NCBI GenBank assembly: GCA_946479515.1
Contig: CAMLGF010000042.1
Coordinates: 1 to 31,703, forward strand
Direction: 5' to 3'
From: an uncultured Pseudomonadota bacterium
GTDB lineage: Bacteria > Pseudomonadota > Gammaproteobacteria > Steroidobacterales > Steroidobacteraceae
Length of the DNA: 31,703 nt
Numbering within the stretch: position 1 is the stretch's first letter; every line of letters begins with the position of its first letter. Shown here piece after piece: positions 1-6,509 of the stretch. The notes under the pieces were generated by a model. That model was not told the DNA's origin. It searched no databases and saw only the letters and a program-made list of their open reading frames with translations. The translations under genes were made by a program, and so were the position numbers.

Positions 1-82
1 GCGCCGAAACGAAGCACTCTGCGCTAGCAGAATCGGGCAGAATAAGTAGCATCCCGTTGGTTTCGATGCCGAGGAATTGCAC

Positions 83-733
83 ATGCAGACCGAGTTCGCG
101 CGCGGCCAGATGATCATGCAGCAGATCCGCGCGTGGGACGTGCTCGACCAGCGCGTGCTCGACGCCATCCGCCGCACGCCGCGCGAATTCTTCGTGCCGG
201 AGAAATATGCCGAGCTGGCGTTCGCCGACGTCGGCATTCCCCTGGGCCAGGGCCAGCACATGCTCGCGCCGAAGATCGTCGGACGCCTCCTGCAGGCACT
301 CGATGCCGCGCCGGGCATGCGCGCGCTGGTCGTCGGCTGCGGCACCGGTTTCGTACCTGCCTGCCTGTCGGCCATGGGTGCGAGCGTCCGCGCCATCGAA
401 ATCCAGCCCGAGCTCGCCGCCGCGGCGCGCCACAACCTGAAACGAGCCGGCTTCGGCCAGGTCGAAGTGGTCACGGGTGACACTTTCCACTTGGACCTCG
501 GCAGCGACTATGCGCTCATTGCCGTATGTGGATCGCTGCCTCTGTACGACGAACGTTTCGCCCGCGCGTTGGCCGTGGGTGGCAGGCTGTTCGCGGTGGT
601 CGGGGCTACCCAGCTACAGGAGGCGCTGCTGATCACGCGCACGGCGGACGGCGCCTGGAGCAGCACGGGATTGTTCGAGACCTGCATCGATCCGCTGATG
701 AACGCTCCGCGGCCCGAGCCGTTCACGTTCTGA
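83..733 (+). CDS. Protein-L-isoaspartate O-methyltransferase family protein
   Basis: A 216-residue class I SAM-dependent methyltransferase of the PIMT family, whose members methylate isoaspartyl residues in damaged proteins. The glycine-rich SAM loop is VVGCGTGF, followed by the acidic strand end AIEIQPE. Upstream of it lies GIPLGQGQHMLAPKIVGRLL, which matches the PIMT pre-domain. The length is close to that of E. coli Pcm (about 208 residues). ATG 83 was chosen because GAGGA at 71-75 sits 7 bases before it; a TTG at 77 would be too close to that site. A rhodanese gene and tolC follow on the same strand. Members next to tolC are often divergent from true Pcm, so the substrate is uncertain and the symbol pcm is not assigned. 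Confidence 0.85.
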   Translation: MQTEFARGQMIMQQIRAWDVLDQRVLDAIRRTPREFFVPEKYAELAFADVGIPLGQGQHMLAPKIVGRLLQALDAAPGMRALVVGCGTGFVPACLSAMGASVRAIEIQPELAAAARHNLKRAGFGQVEVVTGDTFHLDLGSDYALIAVCGSLPLYDERFARALAVGGRLFAVVGATQLQEALLITRTADGAWSSTGLFETCIDPLMNAPRPEPFTF

Positions 734-751
734 GCCGCCTCGAGTCCGCCC

Positions 752-1072
752 ATGGTGCGTGAAATGTCGGCTCCGGAGCTCAAGGCCCGTCTCGATCGCG
801 GCGACCGGCTGCAGGTGGTGGACGTGCGCGAGCAGTGGGAATTGCAACTTGCGCGCATTCCGGACGTCGTACATGTGCCCATGAATCAGGTTCCGGCACG
901 CGTCTCGGAGTTGTCCCGGGACGTGGAAACCATCGTGATGTGTCACGCGGGTGCCCGGTCGCTGCGAGTGGCGCATTTTCTGGTGGACCAAGGTTTTACG
1001 AACGTGGCCAATCTCACCGGCGGCATCGCCGCGTGGAGCGAACAGGTCGATGCAACCGTTCCGCAGTACTGA
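752..1072 (+). CDS. Rhodanese-like domain protein
   Basis: A single-domain rhodanese of 106 residues, with no signal peptide and so probably cytoplasmic. The active-site loop CHAGARS (Cys64) follows the beta strand ETIVM. The helix after it (LRVAHFLVDQGF) and the closing LTGGIAAW motif are typical of GlpE-like sulfurtransferases, which carry persulfide sulfur on the loop cysteine. It starts 18 bases after the methyltransferase stop and is probably co-transcribed with it. No clear ribosome binding site is visible, and an in-frame ATG at 764 is an alternative start. The sulfur donor and acceptor cannot be told from sequence. Confidence 0.88.
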   Translation: MVREMSAPELKARLDRGDRLQVVDVREQWELQLARIPDVVHVPMNQVPARVSELSRDVETIVMCHAGARSLRVAHFLVDQGFTNVANLTGGIAAWSEQVDATVPQY

Positions 1073-1099
1073 CTCGTCTAAGTTTCTCGATTGAGACCA

Positions 1100-1130
1100 T
1101 TACCTTCGCCCCAGCGGCAGGTGATATAGT
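1100..1130 (+). promoter_or_regulatory. Candidate sigma70 promoter for the TolC-family gene
   Basis: The gap between the rhodanese gene and tolC is AT-rich for this window. It holds an extended -10 of the form TGnTATAGT (1122-1130), with a TTACCT possible -35 at 1100-1105 and a 19-base spacer. This lies about 30 bases before the tolC start. The -10 is convincing; the -35 is weak. The assignment rests on motif reading only. Confidence 0.5.
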
Positions 1131-1160
1131 GAACTACAACACTAAAGAGGACTCTTATTA

Positions 1161-2639
1161 ATGCGCCGTTTACTCGCCCTGGGTGTGGGCTGCCTGATTT
1201 CCGCCAGTGCCGCCAGCGAAGACCTGCTGACCATTTTTGACCAGGCCGTGGTGAATGACCCGCTGGTTCGCGAAGCGGAATTCACCCGCAAGGCCACGCG
1301 CGAGGCCCGCCCGCAGGCCTGGGCCGCCTACCTGCCGCAGATCAATGGCTCGTGGAGCAAGACCAAGGACGAAGGTTCGGGCACGTCGAACCAGGAGCGA
1401 CTGATCGACGACCCCACGGCCGATCCGAACGACCCGAATCCGGTCAAGGTGATCTTCAACTCGACCGGTTCCGGCGACTCCGAGAGCGACAGCACCAACT
1501 GGAGCGTCAATCTGCGCCAGAGCATCTTCAACTGGGGACAGCTGGTGCAACTTCGCCAAGCCGGCAAAGTGGCTGCCCAGGCCGACGCGGACTATGGCGT
1601 GGCCCAACAGGACCTCGCGCTGCGCGTGGCCACGCGCTATTTCGACGTGCTCGCGGCGCAGGACAGCGTCGAGGCCAACCAGGCCTCGCTGGATGCCATT
1701 TCGCGCCAGCTCGAGCAGGCCGACAAGCGCTTCGAAGTGGGCCTCATTGCCATCACCGACGTGCAGGAAGCGCGCGCCGCGCGTGATACCGCTGCCGCCG
1801 ACCTGATCGCCGCGAAGCGCCAGCTCGCCACGGCCCAGGAGCTGCTGCGCGAGATCACCGACATGCAGTACGCCGTGCTCGCCACGCCGCGCTCCACCCT
1901 GCCTCTGGTCATTCCGGAGCCGGCGGATCCGCAGAAATGGGTCGAGGCCGCGATGGAGCAGAACCTGTCGCTGACCTCCAGCCGCCTCGGCGCCGACATC
2001 GCGCGCGATGACGTGCGCGTGAACTTCGGCGGCCATCTGCCGCAGGTGGACCTCGTGGCCGGCCGGCGCCACAGTGAAACCGATGACACCACGTCGTTCG
2101 ATCCGGTGAACGGCTTCCCCAACGGCGGCACCCTCAGCTCATCGAGCGAGGGCGATACGGACAAGTCCATCACGCTGCAGGTGACGGTCCCCATCTGGTC
2201 GAGCGGCGGCACGCAGTCGCGCGTTCGTCAGTCTTCCTATCGATGGCAGGCCGCCAAACAACGCCTGGAGCGCGTTTCGCGCGAAACCGAGCGCACCGCG
2301 CGGGATGCCTATCTCGGCGTGGTGTCGGAAATGTCGCGGGTGCAGGCGCTGAAACAGGCGCTCGAGTCGTCGGCCACGGCGCTGCGCGCCACCGAAGCCG
2401 GCTATGACGTTGGCACCCGCACGGCGGTGGACGTGCTGGCGGCACGCCAGAAACTGGTGGCTGCGCAGACGTCCTATGCCCGCAGCCGCTACGACTACAT
2501 GTTGAACGTGCTGCGCCTCAAGCAGGCGGCGGGCATTCTCGATCGCAAGGCGCTCGAGGAAGTGAACGCCTCGCTGGAGACCCCGCCGCCGCCGGCGAAT
2601 CCTCCCGAGGTCGCGCCCGGCACGCCGCAGGCGCAGTAG
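1161..2639 (+). CDS. tolC: TolC family outer membrane efflux/secretion channel
   Basis: A 492-residue outer membrane channel of the TolC/OEP family, forming the exit duct for tripartite efflux pumps or type I secretion. It has an N-terminal signal peptide (MRRLLALGVGCLISASA). Two OEP halves follow with the usual long helices; LRQSIFNWGQLVQLRQA and TVPIWSSGGTQSRVRQ are the paired strand-to-helix junctions. The C-terminal part contains YDVGTRTAVDVLAARQKL, a hallmark of this family. The tail is Pro-rich. An Asp/Ser-rich stretch near residues 75-115 probably forms an external loop. ATG 1161 has AGAGGA at 1146-1151, 9 bases upstream. The gene has its own promoter candidate and ends at a strong hairpin before convergent waaA. 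Which pump it serves is not shown here. Confidence 0.92.
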   Translation: MRRLLALGVGCLISASAASEDLLTIFDQAVVNDPLVREAEFTRKATREARPQAWAAYLPQINGSWSKTKDEGSGTSNQERLIDDPTADPNDPNPVKVIFNSTGSGDSESDSTNWSVNLRQSIFNWGQLVQLRQAGKVAAQADADYGVAQQDLALRVATRYFDVLAAQDSVEANQASLDAISRQLEQADKRFEVGLIAITDVQEARAARDTAAADLIAAKRQLATAQELLREITDMQYAVLATPRSTLPLVIPEPADPQKWVEAAMEQNLSLTSSRLGADIARDDVRVNFGGHLPQVDLVAGRRHSETDDTTSFDPVNGFPNGGTLSSSSEGDTDKSITLQVTVPIWSSGGTQSRVRQSSYRWQAAKQRLERVSRETERTARDAYLGVVSEMSRVQALKQALESSATALRATEAGYDVGTRTAVDVLAARQKLVAAQTSYARSRYDYMLNVLRLKQAAGILDRKALEEVNASLETPPPPANPPEVAPGTPQAQ

Positions 2640-2657
2640 CCGGACCAGCCACGGGTT

Positions 2658-2689
2658 GAATGACGTTCCTCGCAAGAGGGGCGTCATTC
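2658..2689 (+). terminator. Hairpin between convergent tolC and waaA
   Basis: GAATGACG at 2658-2665 pairs with CGTCATTC at 2682-2689. The stem continues through two U-G pairs and CCTC/GAGG to a GCAA loop at 2672-2675, giving a 14-pair stem capped by a GNRA-type tetraloop when read on the plus strand. There is no clean U tract after it. It lies 18 bases after the tolC stop and 17 bases after the waaA stop read from the other side, so it probably ends both transcripts. On the minus strand the two wobble pairs become mismatches. Confidence 0.65.
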
Positions 2690-2706
2690 TCCGGGTGTCG
2701 CAATCC

Positions 2707-3975
2707 CTACGACGGCAGCAGCGGCGCCAGGAATTCCATCAGTCGCCCCACCGCGCCGCGGTTGTCGTCCACCGTCTTTCGGCCCGCGGCGCCCATCGTG
2801 GATCGCATGGCGGGCTTGGCGAGCAGTTCGCCGACCACCGCCGCGAGCTCGCCGGGATCGTGCACCACGCGCAGCGCCTGCCGCTCGACCAGCATGCGGG
2901 CAATGTCCGCGGAATTGAAATTGCTCGGCCCGGCGACGACCGGCAGGCTGAGGGCCGCCGGCTCGAGCAGATTGTGGCCGCCCACGTGATGAACGCCGAG
3001 GCTGCCGCCAACGAAGGCGACGTCGCCCGCCGCGTAGAACGGCAGCAATTCGCCGAGCGTGTCGAGCAGATAGACTTCGGTGTCGGCATTGACCGGCCTG
3101 GCGCTGGTACGCCGCACGAAACGCCAACCCTGCTCGCGCAGCAGCGAGGCCACGTCGGCGAACCGCGGTGGATGCCGCGGCACCAGTACCAGCAGTGCAT
3201 TGCTGAAGCGCTCGCGGATGCGGCGATGCGCCGCGAGCAGCAATTCCTCTTCCTTCTCATGCGTGCTGCCGGCGACCCAGACGGGCCGGTTGGGGCCGAG
3301 CATCTGGCGCAGCTCGTGACCGCGGACTTCCATGTCCGCGGGAATGCCGAAGTCGAACTTGATGTTTCCGACGACGTGCGTGCGCTCGGGATTGGCGCCG
3401 ATGGACCGGAAGCGTTCGGCATCCTCGGCGCTCTGCGCGGCGATGAAGATGCCATGCGACAGGGTTTCGCGGAACAGGCTCACCAGGCGCCGATAGGAAT
3501 TCACGGAGCGCGGCGAGATGCGCGCACTGGCCAGCACCAGCGGCACGCCGAGCTTGCCGCAGCGGTGATAGAGATTCGGCCAGATCTCGGTTTCCAGGAT
3601 GATGGCGAGCTGCGGCTGCACGCGCTGAAAGAACCGCCGCACCGATCCCGGCCAGTCGACCGGTACGAAGCGCACGTCGACGCGCGACTTGAACAACGCC
3701 TCGGCGCGCGCGCGGCCCGTGGGCGTGGCCGTGGTCAACACCAGCGGAATCCGCGGAAATCGGGCCAGCAGGGTCTCCACCAGCGGGGCGGCCGCCTGCA
3801 CCTCGCCAACGGACACGGCGTGCACCCAGATGCTGCGGGCCGGCACGGTCGCGCCCAGACCGAACCGCTGCGAAAAGCCACGCCAGTGCGCCTGGTCACG
3901 AAAGCCGCGCAGCGCCAGCGCGCCTATCCACAGCGGCGCGAACAGATAGGCCAGGAAGATGTAGAGAATGCGCAC
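2707..3975 (-). CDS. waaA: 3-deoxy-D-manno-octulosonic acid (Kdo) transferase
   Basis: A 422-residue WaaA/KdtA that transfers Kdo from CMP-Kdo to lipid IVA at the inner membrane in LPS core synthesis. The N-terminus is a hydrophobic anchor (LYIFLAYLFAPLWIGALAL). It is followed by WVHAVSVGE, whose Glu58 matches the catalytic glutamate of the family. ETEIWPNL, VVGNIKFDF and the C-terminal GGHNLLEPAA motif for sugar-nucleotide binding are all present. The length is normal (E. coli 425). The start is GTG at 3975, four bases after the kdkA stop, so the two genes are almost certainly one transcript. It converges on tolC with a hairpin between. The start codon is slightly uncertain because no good ribosome site is seen. 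Confidence 0.95.
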   Translation of the reverse strand: MRILYIFLAYLFAPLWIGALALRGFRDQAHWRGFSQRFGLGATVPARSIWVHAVSVGEVQAAAPLVETLLARFPRIPLVLTTATPTGRARAEALFKSRVDVRFVPVDWPGSVRRFFQRVQPQLAIILETEIWPNLYHRCGKLGVPLVLASARISPRSVNSYRRLVSLFRETLSHGIFIAAQSAEDAERFRSIGANPERTHVVGNIKFDFGIPADMEVRGHELRQMLGPNRPVWVAGSTHEKEEELLLAAHRRIRERFSNALLVLVPRHPPRFADVASLLREQGWRFVRRTSARPVNADTEVYLLDTLGELLPFYAAGDVAFVGGSLGVHHVGGHNLLEPAALSLPVVAGPSNFNSADIARMLVERQALRVVHDPGELAAVVGELLAKPAMRSTMGAAGRKTVDDNRGAVGRLMEFLAPLLPS

Positions 3976-3979
3976 CGGA

Positions 3980-4744
3980 TTACACGGCCAGCGATGCCTG
4001 TGGAAGCCCCGCGGACTCGCGGTAACCGGCCAGCAGCGAGTGCCAGTCCTGGTCGGAAAAGCTCTCGGGCGCCGCCAGCAGCGTGACCTTCTCGAGCGAG
4101 CGATACAATCTCACCAGCGTGGTGTCCGCCCACCAGCCGCGTTTGCGCAGCGTGCCGCGGTCGAAGTCGATGAGATAGACCTGGTCGGGAGTGAGCAGGA
4201 TGTTGTGGGCATTGAGATCCGCGTGACACACGCCGGCGTCATGAAAGCGCCGCAGGCACCGGCCGATCGCAATCCACTGCGTGAGCGACAGGGGCCCGGC
4301 GAGCAGGCGCTGCGCGAGAGACTCGCTGTTGTCGATGCGCTGCGTGATGATGTCGGCGCGGTAGAAGTATCCCTGCCGCTGGTAGCGGGCGGCGACCGGC
4401 GCGGGCACCGGCAAGCCGGCGCGGTGCAGGTGATAGGTGAGATACCACTCGGCGAACGACCGCGTCTCGGACTCCGAGCGCCACCAGTACCGGTCCTTTG
4501 AAAATTTTGCGATCAATCCGCCACGGCGGTAATGCCGCAGCACGAAGCGGCCGTCGCCGGCCCTGATGAACCAGGTCGTGCCCCTTCCGCGCGCGGACCC
4601 TTCGATGGCATCGTGCCTGTGCCAGTATTCCGGATCGAAGAATTCCGATGAGAAATTGCCGGTGCGTTGGGTGTCGTATAGCATCCGGCCGCCATCGATG
4701 GCGGCTTCGCTGACTTCGGCGCCCACGGGCCAATGGCGCTTCAT
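3980..4744 (-). CDS. kdkA: 3-deoxy-D-manno-octulosonic acid (Kdo) kinase
   Basis: A 254-residue LPS-core kinase of the KdkA/Rfa family, which phosphorylates Kdo in the inner core at the cytoplasmic side. It has a protein-kinase-like fold. A nucleotide-binding strand region contains FVLRHYRRGG, the catalytic loop is HADLNAHN (His174, Asp176, Asn181), and the metal-binding segment is DFDRG (Asp193). Length and motifs fit KdkA. The open frame extends further upstream, but ATG 4744 is preceded by a good ribosome site (GAGGTGGG read on minus), and the upstream residues are low-complexity shadow. It is followed by waaA and divergent from a GT9 gene with 24 bases between start codons. A Kdo kinase suggests a phosphorylated single-Kdo core, as in Haemophilus; that is inference. 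Confidence 0.9.
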   Translation of the reverse strand: MKRHWPVGAEVSEAAIDGGRMLYDTQRTGNFSSEFFDPEYWHRHDAIEGSARGRGTTWFIRAGDGRFVLRHYRRGGLIAKFSKDRYWWRSESETRSFAEWYLTYHLHRAGLPVPAPVAARYQRQGYFYRADIITQRIDNSESLAQRLLAGPLSLTQWIAIGRCLRRFHDAGVCHADLNAHNILLTPDQVYLIDFDRGTLRKRGWWADTTLVRLYRSLEKVTLLAAPESFSDQDWHSLLAGYRESAGLPQASLAV

Positions 4745-4768
4745 ACACCCACCTCGAACGCACCCGCC

Positions 4769-5842
4769 ATGAATACACCGGAAAGGGTCTGCCTGCTTCG
4801 CCTCTCCGCCATCGGCGACACCTGCCATGTCGTGCCGCTGCTGCGCAGGCTGCAGGCGGCATGGCCGAAGGCGCGGTTCACCTGGGTGATCGGCAAGCTG
4901 GAAGCGAAATTGATGAGCCTCATTCCGGATGTGGAGCTTATCACCGTGGACAAGGGCGCCGGCTTCAGCGCCTACGCCCGCTTGCGTGAAGAGATGCAGC
5001 GGCGTGGCGCCTTCGACCTGCTGTTGCACCTGCAGCTGTCATTGCGCGCCAGTGCCGCGGCGGCCCTGGTCCCCGCGCCGGTGAAACTGGGGTTCGACAA
5101 GCCGCGCGCACGCGAGCTGCAATGGTGGTTCACCAATCGGCGCATCGCCGCGCGCTCGCGCGAGCACGTGCTCGACAGTTTCCAGGGCTTCGCCGATGCG
5201 CTGGGCGTGCCGCCGCAGGTGCCACGCTGGGACATCCCGCTGCCGCCCGCCGCATTGGCGTACGCCGAACAACTCATTCCCGACACGCGGCCGACGCTGC
5301 TCATCAGCGCCTGCTCCAGCCATCCGCTGCGCAACTGGCTGCCCGAACGGTACGCCGCAGTGGCCGAGCACGCCGTCCGCGAGCACGGCATGCGCGTGAT
5401 CCTCTGCGGCGGGCCATCGAGCGTCGAGCGGTCGATTGCGCAGCAGATCGCGGCACGGTGCGCCGCGCCGCTCATCGACCAGGTGGGCAAGGACACCCTG
5501 CCCCAACTACTGGGGCTCATGTCACGCGCCACGGCGCTGCTGACCCCGGACTCGGGGCCCGCGCACATGGCCACGATGGTCGGCCTGCCGGTCATCGGCC
5601 TGTATGCGGCGACCAATCCCGAGCGCAGCGGGCCCTACCTGTCGCGCCAGTGGAGCGTGAACCTTTATGATGCCGCCGCGAGAAAATTCCTGAACAAACC
5701 CGCAGCCGAGCTGCCCTGGACACGCAAGATCGAGCAACCCGGCGTGATGGATCTGATCGAAACCGAACTCGTGCGGTCCAGGCTGGACGAATTGCTGGCA
5801 GCCGGACGACGCGCGCCGCTCACCGGGGAGAACAGCCGATGA
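4769..5842 (+). CDS. Glycosyltransferase family 9, heptosyltransferase-like
   Basis: A 357-residue GT9 enzyme of the WaaC/WaaF type, adding heptose from an ADP-heptose donor to the LPS inner core. It opens with VCLLRLSAIGDTCHVVPLLRRL, the GT9 N-terminal Rossmann strand and helix. The donor site motif TPDSGPAHMATMVGLPVIGLYAATNP lies in the C-terminal lobe. Whether it is heptosyltransferase I or another GT9 is not resolved by eye; the DTCHVVP stretch resembles WaaC-like members. ATG 4769 was chosen because the upstream ATG at 4733 would overlap kdkA. No ribosome site is visible, so the mRNA may be nearly leaderless. Its stop overlaps the next gene by ATGA, showing translational coupling. Confidence 0.88.
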   Translation: MNTPERVCLLRLSAIGDTCHVVPLLRRLQAAWPKARFTWVIGKLEAKLMSLIPDVELITVDKGAGFSAYARLREEMQRRGAFDLLLHLQLSLRASAAAALVPAPVKLGFDKPRARELQWWFTNRRIAARSREHVLDSFQGFADALGVPPQVPRWDIPLPPAALAYAEQLIPDTRPTLLISACSSHPLRNWLPERYAAVAEHAVREHGMRVILCGGPSSVERSIAQQIAARCAAPLIDQVGKDTLPQLLGLMSRATALLTPDSGPAHMATMVGLPVIGLYAATNPERSGPYLSRQWSVNLYDAAARKFLNKPAAELPWTRKIEQPGVMDLIETELVRSRLDELLAAGRRAPLTGENSR

Positions 5843-6228
5843 AAGACATACTGGTACCGATCAGCCCCGGCGAGCTGCTCGACAAGATCACCATCCTGCG
5901 CATCAAGGCCGCGCGCATGAGCGACCCGCTCAAGGTGGCCAACGTCCGTCACGAGCTCGGGTTGCTCGAGCAGACCTGGAAGGATTCCGGCGCCGCGCAG
6001 GTGAACATCGGCAACGAGGAAGCCAATCTCACGACGGTGAACGAGAAGCTCTGGGTCATCGAAGACGAGATCCGCGAGGAAGAGCGCGCCAAGCGCTTCG
6101 AGGAGAAATTCATCGAGCTCGCGCGGGCGGTGTATTTCACCAACGACGAACGCGCCGCGATCAAGAAGCGCATCAATACCCTGCTGGGCTCGACCATCGT
6201 CGAGGAGAAGTCCTACCGGTCGTACTGA
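5839..6228 (+). CDS. DUF6165 family protein
   Basis: A 129-residue protein without signal peptide or membrane segment that matches the DUF6165 family pattern: it opens with DILVPISPGELLDKITILRIK and closes with a charged helical half. The middle and end are rich in Glu, Lys and Arg and probably form long helices or a coiled coil (IEDEIREEERAKRFEEKFIE). Function is not established for the family. The ATG overlaps the GT9 stop (ATGA at 5839-5842), so it is translated with that transferase, which points to a role in LPS or surface-glycan assembly. It could be a partner or regulator of the transferase; this is inference. Confidence 0.8.
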   Translation: MKDILVPISPGELLDKITILRIKAARMSDPLKVANVRHELGLLEQTWKDSGAAQVNIGNEEANLTTVNEKLWVIEDEIREEERAKRFEEKFIELARAVYFTNDERAAIKKRINTLLGSTIVEEKSYRSY

Positions 6229-6276
6229 TGGCCCGGCGGGTGCTCGGCCACGACGCGCAACCTATCTACCCCGCGC

Positions 6277-6471
6277 TCAACGCTGCAGCACGTACTCCGC
6301 GCCGCAATACGGGCACTTGGCCCAGCCGGTCTGTTCGATGGGCAGGTACACGCGCGGGTGCGAGTTCCAAAGGTACATTTCGGGCATCGGGCACGACAGC
6401 GGCAGGTCGCTGGCGTCCACCTTGTACTCGTTCTGCGCGTTGGGCTGGATGAGCTTCTGGGGGGCTGGCAT
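6277..6471 (-). CDS. CHCC-type zinc-finger domain protein
   Basis: A 64-residue protein of the zf-CHCC family, the fold also found in the NDUFS6 subunit of complex I. The metal ligands are visible as LSCP (Cys27), NSHPRVYL (His38) and KCPYCGAEY (two Cys near 53-56). Cys-His-Cys-Cys spacing is intact, so it should bind one zinc. No enzymatic role is known for the bacterial single-domain members. It lies 35 bases after glnE on the same strand and has its own perfect -10 box in that gap. It converges on the DUF6165 gene with 48 bases between. Cytoplasmic location is expected. Confidence 0.88.
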   Translation of the reverse strand: MPAPQKLIQPNAQNEYKVDASDLPLSCPMPEMYLWNSHPRVYLPIEQTGWAKCPYCGAEYVLQR

Positions 6472-6480
6472 GGCGGCGGG

Positions 6481-6509
6481 ATTATAGGGGAGCGGTTCCG
6501 GCCCGGCTA
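6481..6509 (-). promoter_or_regulatory. Promoter with perfect -10 before the zinc-finger gene
   Basis: Read on minus, a perfect TATAAT occupies 6486 to 6481. A weak -35 (TAGCCG, 6509-6504) lies 17 bases upstream and overlaps the glnE stop codon. The expected transcription start falls within a few bases of the ATG at 6471, so the mRNA would be leaderless or nearly so, which fits the lack of a ribosome site. Confidence 0.5.

Noticed and set aside
18..31. TCTGC-GCTA-GCAGA hairpin at the left edge
   Set aside because: Only five pairs and no upstream gene in view; a terminator call is not supported.
2656..4086. A 476-codon plus frame over waaA
   Set aside because: Antisense to waaA, with low-complexity Arg/Gln/His-rich translation and no motif.
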